44,933 nucleotides of DNA from NCBI GenBank assembly GCA_001779115.1, contig MFJF01000007.1:1-44933 (forward strand). Reading direction: 5' to 3'. The position numbers were made by a program, and so were the translations under genes. The notes below the pieces were generated by a model. It worked only from the letters and a program-made list of their open reading frames with translations. It was not told where the DNA came from and searched no databases. Positions 1-8,867 of this stretch are shown one piece after another (the first letter of the stretch is position 1; each line of letters starts with the position of its first letter). This DNA is from Candidatus Gottesmanbacteria bacterium RIFCSPHIGHO2_01_FULL_40_15 (GTDB lineage Bacteria; Patescibacteriota; Microgenomatia; 2-02-FULL-39-11).

Positions 1-1
1 T

Positions 2-157
2 GCTCTTGGAGCAAAATTGTCCGGTGCCGGGGGAGGCGATTGTATAATCGTTTTGGTTGAAAAAAATATTAAGGAAAAACTTGCTAAAATTTTGGCGTTA
101 CACGGCGGGTATATTATTGATGTTGATTTTGAAAGTCCCGGAGTTTCACTTATATGA
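2..157 (+). CDS. GHMP kinase C-terminal end, probably phosphomevalonate kinase (5' truncated by window edge)
   Basis: Open frame from base 2 reads ALGAKLSGAGGGDCIIVLVEKNIKEKL...GVSLI*; the GAGGGD motif resembles phosphomevalonate kinase more than mevalonate kinase; stop overlaps the next ATG (ATGA). Confidence 0.6.
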   Translation, partial: ALGAKLSGAGGGDCIIVLVEKNIKEKLAKILALHGGYIIDVDFESPGVSLI

Positions 158-1128
158 AAGCAACAGCGACAGCCTACTCCAATAATGCCCTGATAAAATA
201 CTGGGGAAGATCAAATTCATCTTTACGCTTGCCGGAAAATAATAGTATTTCCGTCAATTTGAGCGGTCTGAAAACGGTTACAACTGTTGAATTTTCAAAA
301 AAAATTGAAAAAGATGATATTAATATTAATGATAGGTCTCTCCGGGCGGTTGAAAGAGTTGTAAGTCATATCAATAGAATCAGAAAACTGGCAGGAATAA
401 AACTTCCGGTAAAAGTTGTTTCCCGGAATAATTTTCCATCATCTACAGGGCTGTCGTCTTCAGCTTCTGCATTTGCTTCCTTAACATTAGCAGGCACAAG
501 TGCTCTCGGGTTGCGCCTGGAGGAAAGCCGGCTTTCGTCACTTGCCCGGTTGGCATCAGGTTCCGCCTGCCGTTCGATTCCTGGAGGATTTACCGAATGG
601 AAAAAGGGGAATAACCATAAAAATTCGTTAGCTTACACAATTTTTCCTCCTGAATATTTTCAAATCGCCGATATTGTTGCCGTTTTGAGTTACCAAAAAA
701 AGAAAATTCCCACTTCACAGGCACAAAATTATGCCCGGTCCAGCCCCTTTTTTCAAAGTCGGCTGAAAAATCTTCCCGGCAAGATAAAAAACCTTAAAAA
801 TGCTATTCAAAAAAAAGATTTCTCCCAATTTGGACGGTTAGTTGAGGCAGAAGCTCTTGAGCTGCATTCCATAATACTTACTTCAACTCCCCCAGTTATA
901 TATTTGTTACCGGAAACCGTATCATTAATTAATTTAGTGGGGCAATGGCGAAAAAAAGGTTTGGAAGTATATTTCACTCTTAATACCGGTCATAACCTTC
1001 ATCTGCTATGCCTTAAAAAAGACCTAACCCGGTTGCTAAAACAGCTCGAAAATGTTTCATTTATTAAAAAATTATTAGTAAATTTCCCCGCCGGTGCGTC
1101 TTTTATCAATAATAATCATTTGTTTTAA
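154..1128 (+). CDS. mvaD: Diphosphomevalonate decarboxylase family protein (MVD/PMD/M3K superfamily)
   Basis: IKYWGR, LPENNSISV, SSTGLSSSASAFASL, GSACRSIPGGFTEW motifs; overlaps upstream GHMP kinase. Confidence 0.85.
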   Translation: MKATATAYSNNALIKYWGRSNSSLRLPENNSISVNLSGLKTVTTVEFSKKIEKDDININDRSLRAVERVVSHINRIRKLAGIKLPVKVVSRNNFPSSTGLSSSASAFASLTLAGTSALGLRLEESRLSSLARLASGSACRSIPGGFTEWKKGNNHKNSLAYTIFPPEYFQIADIVAVLSYQKKKIPTSQAQNYARSSPFFQSRLKNLPGKIKNLKNAIQKKDFSQFGRLVEAEALELHSIILTSTPPVIYLLPETVSLINLVGQWRKKGLEVYFTLNTGHNLHLLCLKKDLTRLLKQLENVSFIKKLLVNFPAGASFINNNHLF

Positions 1129-1136
1129 TTAAAAAT

Positions 1137-1811
1137 ATGATTCCTCAGCATGTTGCCTTAATAATGGATGGAAACAGACGCTGGGCTCGTGATAGAAATC
1201 TGCCTCAATTTGAAGGTCATCGGCGGGGTGAAGAGGTTATCGAACCGTTGGTGGATTGTGCTATCAGTTTGCATATTAATTATTTGACTTTTTGGGCATT
1301 TTCTACTGAAAACTGGTATCGTGATAAAAAAGAAGTAGAGTTTTTATTAGATCTGTTCCGGATGAATTTGGATCGTAAAGTGGACAATTTCCATAAAAAA
1401 AATGTCCGCATTAATGTTATTGGAAATTTGGAAAAGTTTCCTCCTGATCTTGTTAGAAAAACCGGGCAATGGATGGAAAAAACTAGGAATAATAATATCA
1501 TTACGGTAAATATTGCCTTAAGTTACGGCGGACGGGACGAAATTGTAAGAGCGGTCAATAAATGGAAAGGAAAAAGCTCCAAAATACTCACCAAACAAAT
1601 TTTGACCAAATATTTGGACACTTATAATCAGCCGGACCCCGATCTTTTAATAAGAACCGGAGGGGAAATGCGTTTGTCAGGTTTTATGCTCTGGCAGTTG
1701 GAATATACCGAGTTATATTTTACCCGGGTATTGTGGCCGGACTTTACTCCCTTGGAATTTAAAAAAGCCCTGAATGAATATTCCGTGAGGAAACGCCGCT
1801 TCGGCCTCTGA
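1137..1811 (+). CDS. uppS: Isoprenyl (undecaprenyl) diphosphate synthase
   Basis: HVALIMDGNRRWA, FSTENW, DLLIRTGGEMRLSGFMLWQLEYTELYF motifs of cis-prenyltransferases. Confidence 0.95.
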   Translation: MIPQHVALIMDGNRRWARDRNLPQFEGHRRGEEVIEPLVDCAISLHINYLTFWAFSTENWYRDKKEVEFLLDLFRMNLDRKVDNFHKKNVRINVIGNLEKFPPDLVRKTGQWMEKTRNNNIITVNIALSYGGRDEIVRAVNKWKGKSSKILTKQILTKYLDTYNQPDPDLLIRTGGEMRLSGFMLWQLEYTELYFTRVLWPDFTPLEFKKALNEYSVRKRRFGL

Positions 1812-1868
1812 TACCCGTTTAATATTTCCCGTTTTTTGTTTAAAATAAAAGTGAAGGAGGTGATTTTT

Positions 1869-2348
1869 TTGAATAAGAAGTTATTGGTAATAGGAGTTCT
1901 GATTGTTTTAATCATTGTCTTAGCGGTTGTTACATTTAAAAAACCCTCAAATGAATCAAATATATATAATCAGGAAAGTTCAGATAGTTCTGCTGAAATT
2001 AACATTGGCGGGAATAATCGGTTGCCTGAAGAAATTGGTCAGGCCATCCAATCAGAGGGAAGATTTGCACAAGGTAAGCTCATCGAATACCGGGATAGTG
2101 GATTTTCTCCCGCTCAGATATCTGTAAAGTTAGGGGAGTCAGTTACTTGGATTAATCAAAGCGGAAAAAGTATGTGGGTTGCTTCCGCGGATCATCCCGA
2201 ACATAAACAATATCCGGGATTTGATCAGTTACAGGCAGTGGAAAACGGAGGACAATATTCCTTTAATTTTCAAAAGGAAGGAAGTTGGAACTACCATAAT
2301 CATAGTAATCCTGTGCACACCGGCATTGTTGTTGTTAGTGCAAAGTAA
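1869..2348 (+). CDS. Membrane-anchored cupredoxin-like protein
   Basis: N-terminal TM helix then a cupredoxin-type domain (FSPAQISVKLGESVTWINQS...YHNHSNPVHTGIVVV). TTG start preferred over the ORF-track start because GGAGGTGATTTTT precedes it in frame. Confidence 0.7.
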   Translation: MNKKLLVIGVLIVLIIVLAVVTFKKPSNESNIYNQESSDSSAEINIGGNNRLPEEIGQAIQSEGRFAQGKLIEYRDSGFSPAQISVKLGESVTWINQSGKSMWVASADHPEHKQYPGFDQLQAVENGGQYSFNFQKEGSWNYHNHSNPVHTGIVVVSAK

Positions 2349-2531
2349 CGCCTAATTAAAAGGCGCTAAGTCATTTCGGATCCCGATGTAATCGGCGAGG
2401 GAGAAATTTAGTCCTGATCTTAACGGGAGGTATAAACTTCATTTCAAATCGGCCTTGAAAGTTTTCTATTTCTGTGTTATTTTACAAGTTACCTCCCCCC
2501 CCGAATTAATTCCCTGAGAATAAATTAAATT

Positions 2532-3245
2532 ATGTTCACATTAAACAATCATCGTCTATTGATTATTGCTCCTCATCCCGATGATGAAGTACTTGGTTGT
2601 GCCGGCTTAATACAAAAAGTAAAACATGCCGGAGGGAAAGTTTATGTATTGTTTTTGACTGTAGCCGATACTGAAGATTTTTCTCAAAAAGGATTTTCAG
2701 GAACTCATGAAAGAAAAGAAGAAATTGATGAGGTAGCCTCCTTTTTAAAATTCGATGATTATCAGATAATTTTCGAAGGAGATCGTTTTCATCTGAAACT
2801 CGATTTGGTCGGCCAGCATGAATTGATGAATCAGATTGAAAGAAAAAGTAGGATTTCGCTTGAAAAAGTTAAACCGACTATACTCGCTTTCCCTCAAATC
2901 TCTTCTTATAATCAGGATCACAAAATGTCAGCTCTGGCCGCCTTTGCCTCTGTCCGCCCTGCACAAAAACAAACAAAGCATTTTGTCCCCTATGTTATCT
3001 CTTATGAAATGCCGGTTGATGCCTGGTCCTTGACCGGAAATCCCGTGCCCAATTTATTTGTGCCGTTAACAAAAGGTGAATTGGCAGTAAAACTTGAGGC
3101 TTGGAAAATGTATAAATCTCAACTGCGTCCCCCTCCTAATCCCAGATCTCCCCGAATAATTGAAGACTTAGCCGTTCTTAGGGGATCATTAATCGGTCAT
3201 TTCTTTGCCGAAGCTTTTCACCTGTTGCGCGGGGAGGTATTATGA
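2532..3245 (+). CDS. PIG-L family deacetylase
   Basis: LLIIAPHPDDEVLGCAGLI motif; HKM later in the protein. Confidence 0.9.
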   Translation: MFTLNNHRLLIIAPHPDDEVLGCAGLIQKVKHAGGKVYVLFLTVADTEDFSQKGFSGTHERKEEIDEVASFLKFDDYQIIFEGDRFHLKLDLVGQHELMNQIERKSRISLEKVKPTILAFPQISSYNQDHKMSALAAFASVRPAQKQTKHFVPYVISYEMPVDAWSLTGNPVPNLFVPLTKGELAVKLEAWKMYKSQLRPPPNPRSPRIIEDLAVLRGSLIGHFFAEAFHLLRGEVL

Positions 3246-4045
3246 GACTGTCAGGTTATCAACCCCAATATTTTCCCAGACTTCATTATTTAAACAGGCT
3301 TTTGAATTCCGATATTTTTGAAATCTCGGATTATATCCAGTTTGTCAAAAAACATGCCTTCCTTTTACCCGGGGGAATTCAAAAAAGAGGCAAATCATTC
3401 CAGGCGCATTCACCCGTTAAATTGGCATCCGGTTTACATTTTTTGGTAATTCCTCTGCCCGATGATTTATTGCCTATCAATAAAATAAAAATAAAAAAAG
3501 ATATCAACTGGGTAAATAAGCATCTTGGTACTTTGGAAACTGCTTATTCAAAAACACCTAATTTCAGGAAAATCTTTCCGGCAATTTCTTCCCTTTTATC
3601 GGATAATTATTCCGATTTGGCTGCTTTAAATACCGCCACGCTCCTGCTGACCGTAAAATTTTTTATAACCGAAAAACATGCAAATGAAATTACAGTTGAC
3701 TATATTAATCATCTTCTTGCTAAACAAAATATTTTCCGGTTAAAAAAAATAGTCATCGCCTCACAAACTTCTGTTGCGCCCCCCGGCAGGGGAAAGGCTA
3801 ATGAGTGGATAGTTTCACTCTGCCGGTATTTAAACGCTGATGAGTATTATTACGGTGGTAGCAGTGATGCGGCTTATATGGATCCCGCCTTTTTTAAAAA
3901 AAATAATATTACTACCTTAATCCAGAATTGGAAATGTCCTCTATACCGCCAGCAGTATCCTGAAGTTGGCTTTATTGAAAATCTGTCGGCGCTTGATCTT
4001 ATTATGAATGAACCCCTCTCGACAAGACAGAAACTTATTCAGTAA
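3242..4045 (+). CDS. WbqC-like family protein
   Basis: RLSGYQPQYFPRLHYLNRLLNSDIFEISDYIQF N-terminus and YYYGGSSDAAYMDPAFF; 4-nt ATGA overlap with PIG-L gene. Confidence 0.85.
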   Translation: MRLSGYQPQYFPRLHYLNRLLNSDIFEISDYIQFVKKHAFLLPGGIQKRGKSFQAHSPVKLASGLHFLVIPLPDDLLPINKIKIKKDINWVNKHLGTLETAYSKTPNFRKIFPAISSLLSDNYSDLAALNTATLLLTVKFFITEKHANEITVDYINHLLAKQNIFRLKKIVIASQTSVAPPGRGKANEWIVSLCRYLNADEYYYGGSSDAAYMDPAFFKKNNITTLIQNWKCPLYRQQYPEVGFIENLSALDLIMNEPLSTRQKLIQ

Positions 4046-4111
4046 ATACTTACTGTCCTGTTTTAGTATTATTAATAAATTTTAATAAATTTACGGTTAT
4101 AATTTTCCATC

Positions 4112-5230
4112 TTGCCATTTCCTAAATTCAATTTTTCTGTCAGTAAATTCATTTTTTTAATGCCTTTATCGGTTTTATTGCTGTTACTTCCGGCATACTT
4201 CCTTTTTAATTTCCGCGACAATATTAAATCCCAAAATTCAACATCACCGCCGGTACCCTTCATTCAACAGGAATTAATTCCTTTAAAAATGACCGGATGG
4301 TTTGCCTATTGGGATGAAAAAAACAGTCAAAATTCATTAAATTATGTTTTTCCCAGGTTGGAAATTTTCTCTCCTATGCTTTATCAGGTATCAGCGGACG
4401 GTCTTCTTGAGGTTTTACCGATAGTTAATCGTAATCAGGTTATGGAAGGTGCCCGGGAATATAATCTTCCTATAATTCCGGTAATCGGCGATGGCGGAGA
4501 AAGAAATAATCTTCTCAAACTGTTGGGAGACGAGAAAAAATCAAGACAATTTACCGACTCTCTTATCCATGAAGCGGAAGCTAATCAGTTTAAGGGGTGG
4601 AGTTTGGATTTTGAAGCGCTGGATTCAACCGATGGCCAGATTTTTACCGGTTTTGTCAAATATCTGAATGAAAAGTTAAAGACTCACAATTTGGTACTTC
4701 ATCTTATTCTTTATGGCAGGGTAGAGAAAGAAACTTATGATAAAGCTTTAGCCCATAATTATAAAGAATTGTCCCCTTATGCTGACCGGTTGTATTTAAT
4801 GGTTTATAACTACAATAATGAATTTACTGATCCCGGAGGACAGACTCCTCTTACCTGGTATGAAAATGTTTTAAAATATGCCGTAAAATCTGTTCCCAAA
4901 GAAAAAATTGCCGTCGGATTGTCAACACACGGTTACCGGTGGGACCAAAATGGAAGCGTCACCGGGCTTACTTATCCTCAGATATCTGAAATCATATCTG
5001 ACGATGATCCCGTAATTTATTTTGATGAAACACAATCAGCTAAAACTTTTATGTTAAATGGTAATAGTGGCACAAGTAGTGAAATCTGGTATGAGGATAA
5101 TGAAACTCTTATTCAAAAAATTAAATTGGCCCGGGAAAAATACGGTCTGGATAAATTTGCACTTTGGCGGATTGGAGCGGAGGATCCTCAAATCTGGCCG
5201 GATATGGATAAATTAATTAACCCCGTTTAA
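4112..5230 (+). CDS. Membrane-anchored glycoside hydrolase family 18-like protein
   Basis: N-terminal TM; GWSLDFEALD resembles the GH18 DxE active site; YADRLYLMVYNYNNEF...KIAVGLSTHGYRW. TTG start. Confidence 0.8.
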   Translation: MPFPKFNFSVSKFIFLMPLSVLLLLLPAYFLFNFRDNIKSQNSTSPPVPFIQQELIPLKMTGWFAYWDEKNSQNSLNYVFPRLEIFSPMLYQVSADGLLEVLPIVNRNQVMEGAREYNLPIIPVIGDGGERNNLLKLLGDEKKSRQFTDSLIHEAEANQFKGWSLDFEALDSTDGQIFTGFVKYLNEKLKTHNLVLHLILYGRVEKETYDKALAHNYKELSPYADRLYLMVYNYNNEFTDPGGQTPLTWYENVLKYAVKSVPKEKIAVGLSTHGYRWDQNGSVTGLTYPQISEIISDDDPVIYFDETQSAKTFMLNGNSGTSSEIWYEDNETLIQKIKLAREKYGLDKFALWRIGAEDPQIWPDMDKLINPV

Positions 5231-5234
5231 ACTG

Positions 5235-6494
5235 TCATAACCTTTTTCGTTTCGGACTGGTCCAAACTCCGTCCGATTTGGTGAAAATTGCCTGAAAAAG
5301 AGATGAAAGAATTATTAGTGAATCAAGAAATCTGAAAAAAATAAATCCCGGACCGTAAAATAACAATACCGGTTTTCTGATAATAATTGCCACAATCACC
5401 GTATAAATAAAATCCAGAAAAATAACTGCGGTAAAAAGTAATGCCGGAGTAATAAACTTATTTAATGATTCCGAAATTGACAACAGGCTTGCCGAAAACA
5501 TGTCAGGAAAGTATTTAATAATAAGAACAAAAGCCGTTAACGGTAACATATATAAAAACAGGGCAATAAATAATGATTCGATGACAAAAGAAACCGTTGC
5601 TAGGGAAAAAAATGAAGCCCAAATTTTATGTTTGAATAATGTTTGCCAGAATCCCAGATTCCAGCGGTTAACTTGGGCAATATAATCGTTTATTGTTGAC
5701 GGTTCATTGCCGTATGCCCAAATTTCAGGATGGTAATACACCTTGCCTAATTTTTTCTTATGAATTTGAAAAGCGGTATTGAAATCTTCAATAATCAGTC
5801 CTCCGGGGGAAAGGTCTATTTTTTTCAGAACCGAAGTACGGAATATCGTGGCAAATCCCGGAATTACCGGTGTTGCGTTAAATAATTTCCATGTTTGGCC
5901 ATATCTGATGGCATATTGCAGTACGCTGTATAGTCTTTGACGGTAGGCCAGAATAAAGGATTCGATATTTATGCTGTTTCTCTTTTTCCAGTTTATTTCA
6001 GCATGGCCGGTAACTGCCGCTACATCGGGATCGGCAAATATTTTTAAAGCTTTATCCAAAAAATCTGAATTTACCGTGATGTCCGCATCGACAATAAAAG
6101 CATATGGATATTTGTCCAATATCCTAAAATATTTCATAAGCGTAATCAGGCTTTTGGCTTTTCCCCGGCTTTTTTTCCTTTCTATAACTTGGACGCCTGA
6201 TTTCTTAATTATTGTGTGTGTATTGTCTGTCGATCCGTCAGACATGACATAAATATTTTGGGCGCCAACGATCTTTTTCATGGTTGAGATTGTTTTTTTG
6301 ATCACTTTATCTTCATTTTTAGCGGTAATAAGAACCGCTGTGGAATTTTTTTTCAGATTATTAATTAATATTTCAGAATAACTGTTTCGACTTTCCGGTT
6401 TTATTTTTTCTTTAACCGCCCGGAGTAGGGACACAATACTCCAAAAAAACACATTTATACCCGAAAATGTAATTGCATCAGGTATTATTGCCAT
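5235..6494 (-). CDS. Family 2 membrane glycosyltransferase
   Basis: LITAKNEDKVIKKTI, MSDGSTDNT, FIVDADITV, QVNRWNLGFWQT; C-terminal TM helices. Confidence 0.88.
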   Translation of the reverse strand: MAIIPDAITFSGINVFFWSIVSLLRAVKEKIKPESRNSYSEILINNLKKNSTAVLITAKNEDKVIKKTISTMKKIVGAQNIYVMSDGSTDNTHTIIKKSGVQVIERKKSRGKAKSLITLMKYFRILDKYPYAFIVDADITVNSDFLDKALKIFADPDVAAVTGHAEINWKKRNSINIESFILAYRQRLYSVLQYAIRYGQTWKLFNATPVIPGFATIFRTSVLKKIDLSPGGLIIEDFNTAFQIHKKKLGKVYYHPEIWAYGNEPSTINDYIAQVNRWNLGFWQTLFKHKIWASFFSLATVSFVIESLFIALFLYMLPLTAFVLIIKYFPDMFSASLLSISESLNKFITPALLFTAVIFLDFIYTVIVAIIIRKPVLLFYGPGFIFFRFLDSLIILSSLFQAIFTKSDGVWTSPKRKRL

Positions 6495-6500
6495 ATGGTC

Positions 6501-7445
6501 TCAGTATGAAGAATTATTTTTAATATGATTAATGGTTCTTGTAAGCCCTTCTTTTAAATTTACGCTTGGCTGCCAACCCAGATTATAAACATTTTTAAGG
6601 TCCGGCATCCGGGCTTTATGGTCATGGTCTGGCCGGTCAGTAAATTCAATAGTACTTAAACTGTTTGTCAGATACAGGATGGATTGAGCCAGTTCCAGGA
6701 TGGATATATCCTGTTCTGATCCCAAATTAAAAACCGGAATGCCGTTATCGCTGTTCATGATCAATTTAATGCCTGTTATGAGGTCATCAATATATAAAAA
6801 AGTTCTTCTCTGGAGACCTTTTCCTTCAACAGTTAAAGGAAGGTTTGCCATGGAGAAACGTAATAACTTCGGTATTACCCGGTTATCGCTTTCCGACATA
6901 TTCGGGCCGTACGTATTGAAAATCCGGACAATTTTTCCGTCAAGACCGTATTTCCTGCAGTACATTGTGACCAGACTTTCGGCAAATCTTTTCCCTTCCT
7001 CATATGGGCTTCTTATACCTCTGCAATCAACATTTCCGGAATAAGTTTCTTTTTGGGGAAAAATTTCCGGATCCCCGTATACTTCCGAAGAACTGGCCAG
7101 AAGAAATTTTGCTTTTTGCTCTTTTGCCAAATCAAGGATGTTTTTAGTGCCGATAGCGCAGGTGACAAGCATTTCCTCCGAAAGTCTTATTAAGTTATTA
7201 ACACCTGTTGGGCAGGCCAGATGATAAATTTGTTCAAATGTCTTTTCCCTGATTTCATCCGGAATTCCCAGCGTCAGATCTGCTTCAATTAAATTTAAAT
7301 TATATCTGGTTAGGATTTTAGTAATTCTGTTTTTGGATGAAGTAATAAAGTTGTCTAATATCGAAACTGTAGCTCCCTTATCTGCAAAACTTATTGCCAG
7401 ATTAATTCCTATAAATCCGGCCCCTCCGGTAATCAGTATATTCAT
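6501..7445 (-). CDS. NAD-dependent epimerase/dehydratase, UDP-glucuronate decarboxylase-like
   Basis: MNILITGGAGFIG start (ORF-track extension to 7529 unlikely); SSSEVYGDPEIFPQKETYSGNV...SPYEEGKRFAESL...RIFNTYGPNM as in UXS. Confidence 0.85.
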   Translation of the reverse strand: MNILITGGAGFIGINLAISFADKGATVSILDNFITSSKNRITKILTRYNLNLIEADLTLGIPDEIREKTFEQIYHLACPTGVNNLIRLSEEMLVTCAIGTKNILDLAKEQKAKFLLASSSEVYGDPEIFPQKETYSGNVDCRGIRSPYEEGKRFAESLVTMYCRKYGLDGKIVRIFNTYGPNMSESDNRVIPKLLRFSMANLPLTVEGKGLQRRTFLYIDDLITGIKLIMNSDNGIPVFNLGSEQDISILELAQSILYLTNSLSTIEFTDRPDHDHKARMPDLKNVYNLGWQPSVNLKEGLTRTINHIKNNSSY

Positions 7446-7473
7446 TGTTTTTTTTGTAAATATCTTATTGGTT

Positions 7474-8733
7474 TTAAATGCGGTATATAAAAGGTTTGTT
7501 ATAACTGGAAAGGTGGTTTTTAGTATCAATAAGAGGTTTTTGGGCTGATATTAAGGATTCATACTTGATTTTTTTATGTGGAGTGGCAACTATGATCATA
7601 TCCACGTTATTAAGAAAATCCGTTGTTAATTCACGTGATTCTGATCCGTTATATTTTTTTATATAAGGATCATGATATTGAACTTCAACACCTTCTTTTT
7701 CCAGTTTCTTCCAGATTATTATGGCTTTTGATTCTCTGGTATCACTTACTTCTTCCTTATAACTTATTCCGACCAATAACGCTTTAGGTTTATCTCCGTT
7801 AATAAGTTTTGCATTTCCGTTCCCGTTTATTAATTTCAGTGCTAAATCAGCCACTTTATCCGGTTGTTTTTTATTTAATTTTTCAGCCAATGTTATTAAT
7901 GGTAGTTTAACTTTATTTTTTTTAGCACTGTCCAAAAGATATACGGGTAGAACAGGAATACAATATCCGCCGGCTCCCGGACCCGGGTAATGGGCTAAAA
8001 ATCCGAATGGTTTTGTAGCTGCTGCATCAATTACTTCCCATATGTTAATGTTGACACCGCGGGCATATTCGGCAATCTCATTAACAAGAGTTATGTTAAC
8101 CAGTCTGAATACGTTTTCCATAATTTTTGTCAATTCAGCAGCTTCCATCGATGCTACCGGAACTGTTTTTTTTACGAATGTTGAATAGAAATCCGTTGTC
8201 AGCTGCCTGCTTTCCTCGTTAATTCCTGAAACGACTTTAGGTATATTTGAAACTGTAAAATTGTTATTTCCCGGATCAACTCTTTCCGGAGAATAACCCA
8301 GATAAAAATCAGTGCCTGCCGTGAAACCGCTTTTTTCCAATATCGGTTTGATGATATTTTTTGATGTTCCGGGGGCTACGGAACTTTCAGTAATGATAAG
8401 TTGACCGGGAATCAAATAATTTGCAATCTCAGCTGCTGCATTTTCAAGAAGAGTTGTGTCGGGATTGCCTTTTGCCGATAACGGGGTCGGAACGCAGATG
8501 CAGATGACATCACATTTACTGAGATATTTTTTATTATCGGTTAAGTGAAAATTTCTGGGGATTTGGTTTCTTAGGTTTTCGACCCTCGATCTGCTGATCT
8601 CAAATCCTATTGTTTTAATTCCCGCCTCACAAGTAGCTCTTCCTAACGCCTCTCCGACATACCCGACTCCCACAATTCCGACGATGAACCGTTTGCTGAT
8701 TATTTTTTTTCTTAATTTTTCAAATTTTGTCAT
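7474..8733 (-). CDS. Nucleotide-sugar (UDP-GlcNAc/ManNAc type) 6-dehydrogenase
   Basis: VGIVGVGYVGEALG, CVPTPLSAKGNPDTT, ESSVAPGTS, GYSPERVDPGN, GPGAGGYCIPVLP. Confidence 0.88.
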   Translation of the reverse strand: MTKFEKLRKKIISKRFIVGIVGVGYVGEALGRATCEAGIKTIGFEISRSRVENLRNQIPRNFHLTDNKKYLSKCDVICICVPTPLSAKGNPDTTLLENAAAEIANYLIPGQLIITESSVAPGTSKNIIKPILEKSGFTAGTDFYLGYSPERVDPGNNNFTVSNIPKVVSGINEESRQLTTDFYSTFVKKTVPVASMEAAELTKIMENVFRLVNITLVNEIAEYARGVNINIWEVIDAAATKPFGFLAHYPGPGAGGYCIPVLPVYLLDSAKKNKVKLPLITLAEKLNKKQPDKVADLALKLINGNGNAKLINGDKPKALLVGISYKEEVSDTRESKAIIIWKKLEKEGVEVQYHDPYIKKYNGSESRELTTDFLNNVDMIIVATPHKKIKYESLISAQKPLIDTKNHLSSYNKPFIYRI

Positions 8734-8743
8734 TTTAATAAAA

Positions 8744-8772
8744 AACCCTCCTTTAATAAAAAAAGGGGGGTT
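8744..8772 (-). terminator. Hairpin with U-tract on minus strand; its 3' arm contains an SD-like GGAGGG
   Basis: Minus strand: AACCCCCC-loop-GGAGGGTTTTTT, lying between the PBP gene end and the dehydrogenase ATG. Confidence 0.65.
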
Positions 8773-8867
8773 GTTGACGGGATTGTTTTTTTATGAATTT
8801 ATTCTATAAAATTTTTGACTTTTTCCGTTAAATCTGATGTGAGATGCTGTAAGAATTCAATAATAAT

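Noticed and set aside
7446-7529. N-terminal extension of the SDR overlapping the dehydrogenase
   Set aside because: The Rossmann start MNILITGGAGFIG at 7445 is the natural N-terminus; the extension is just open frame.
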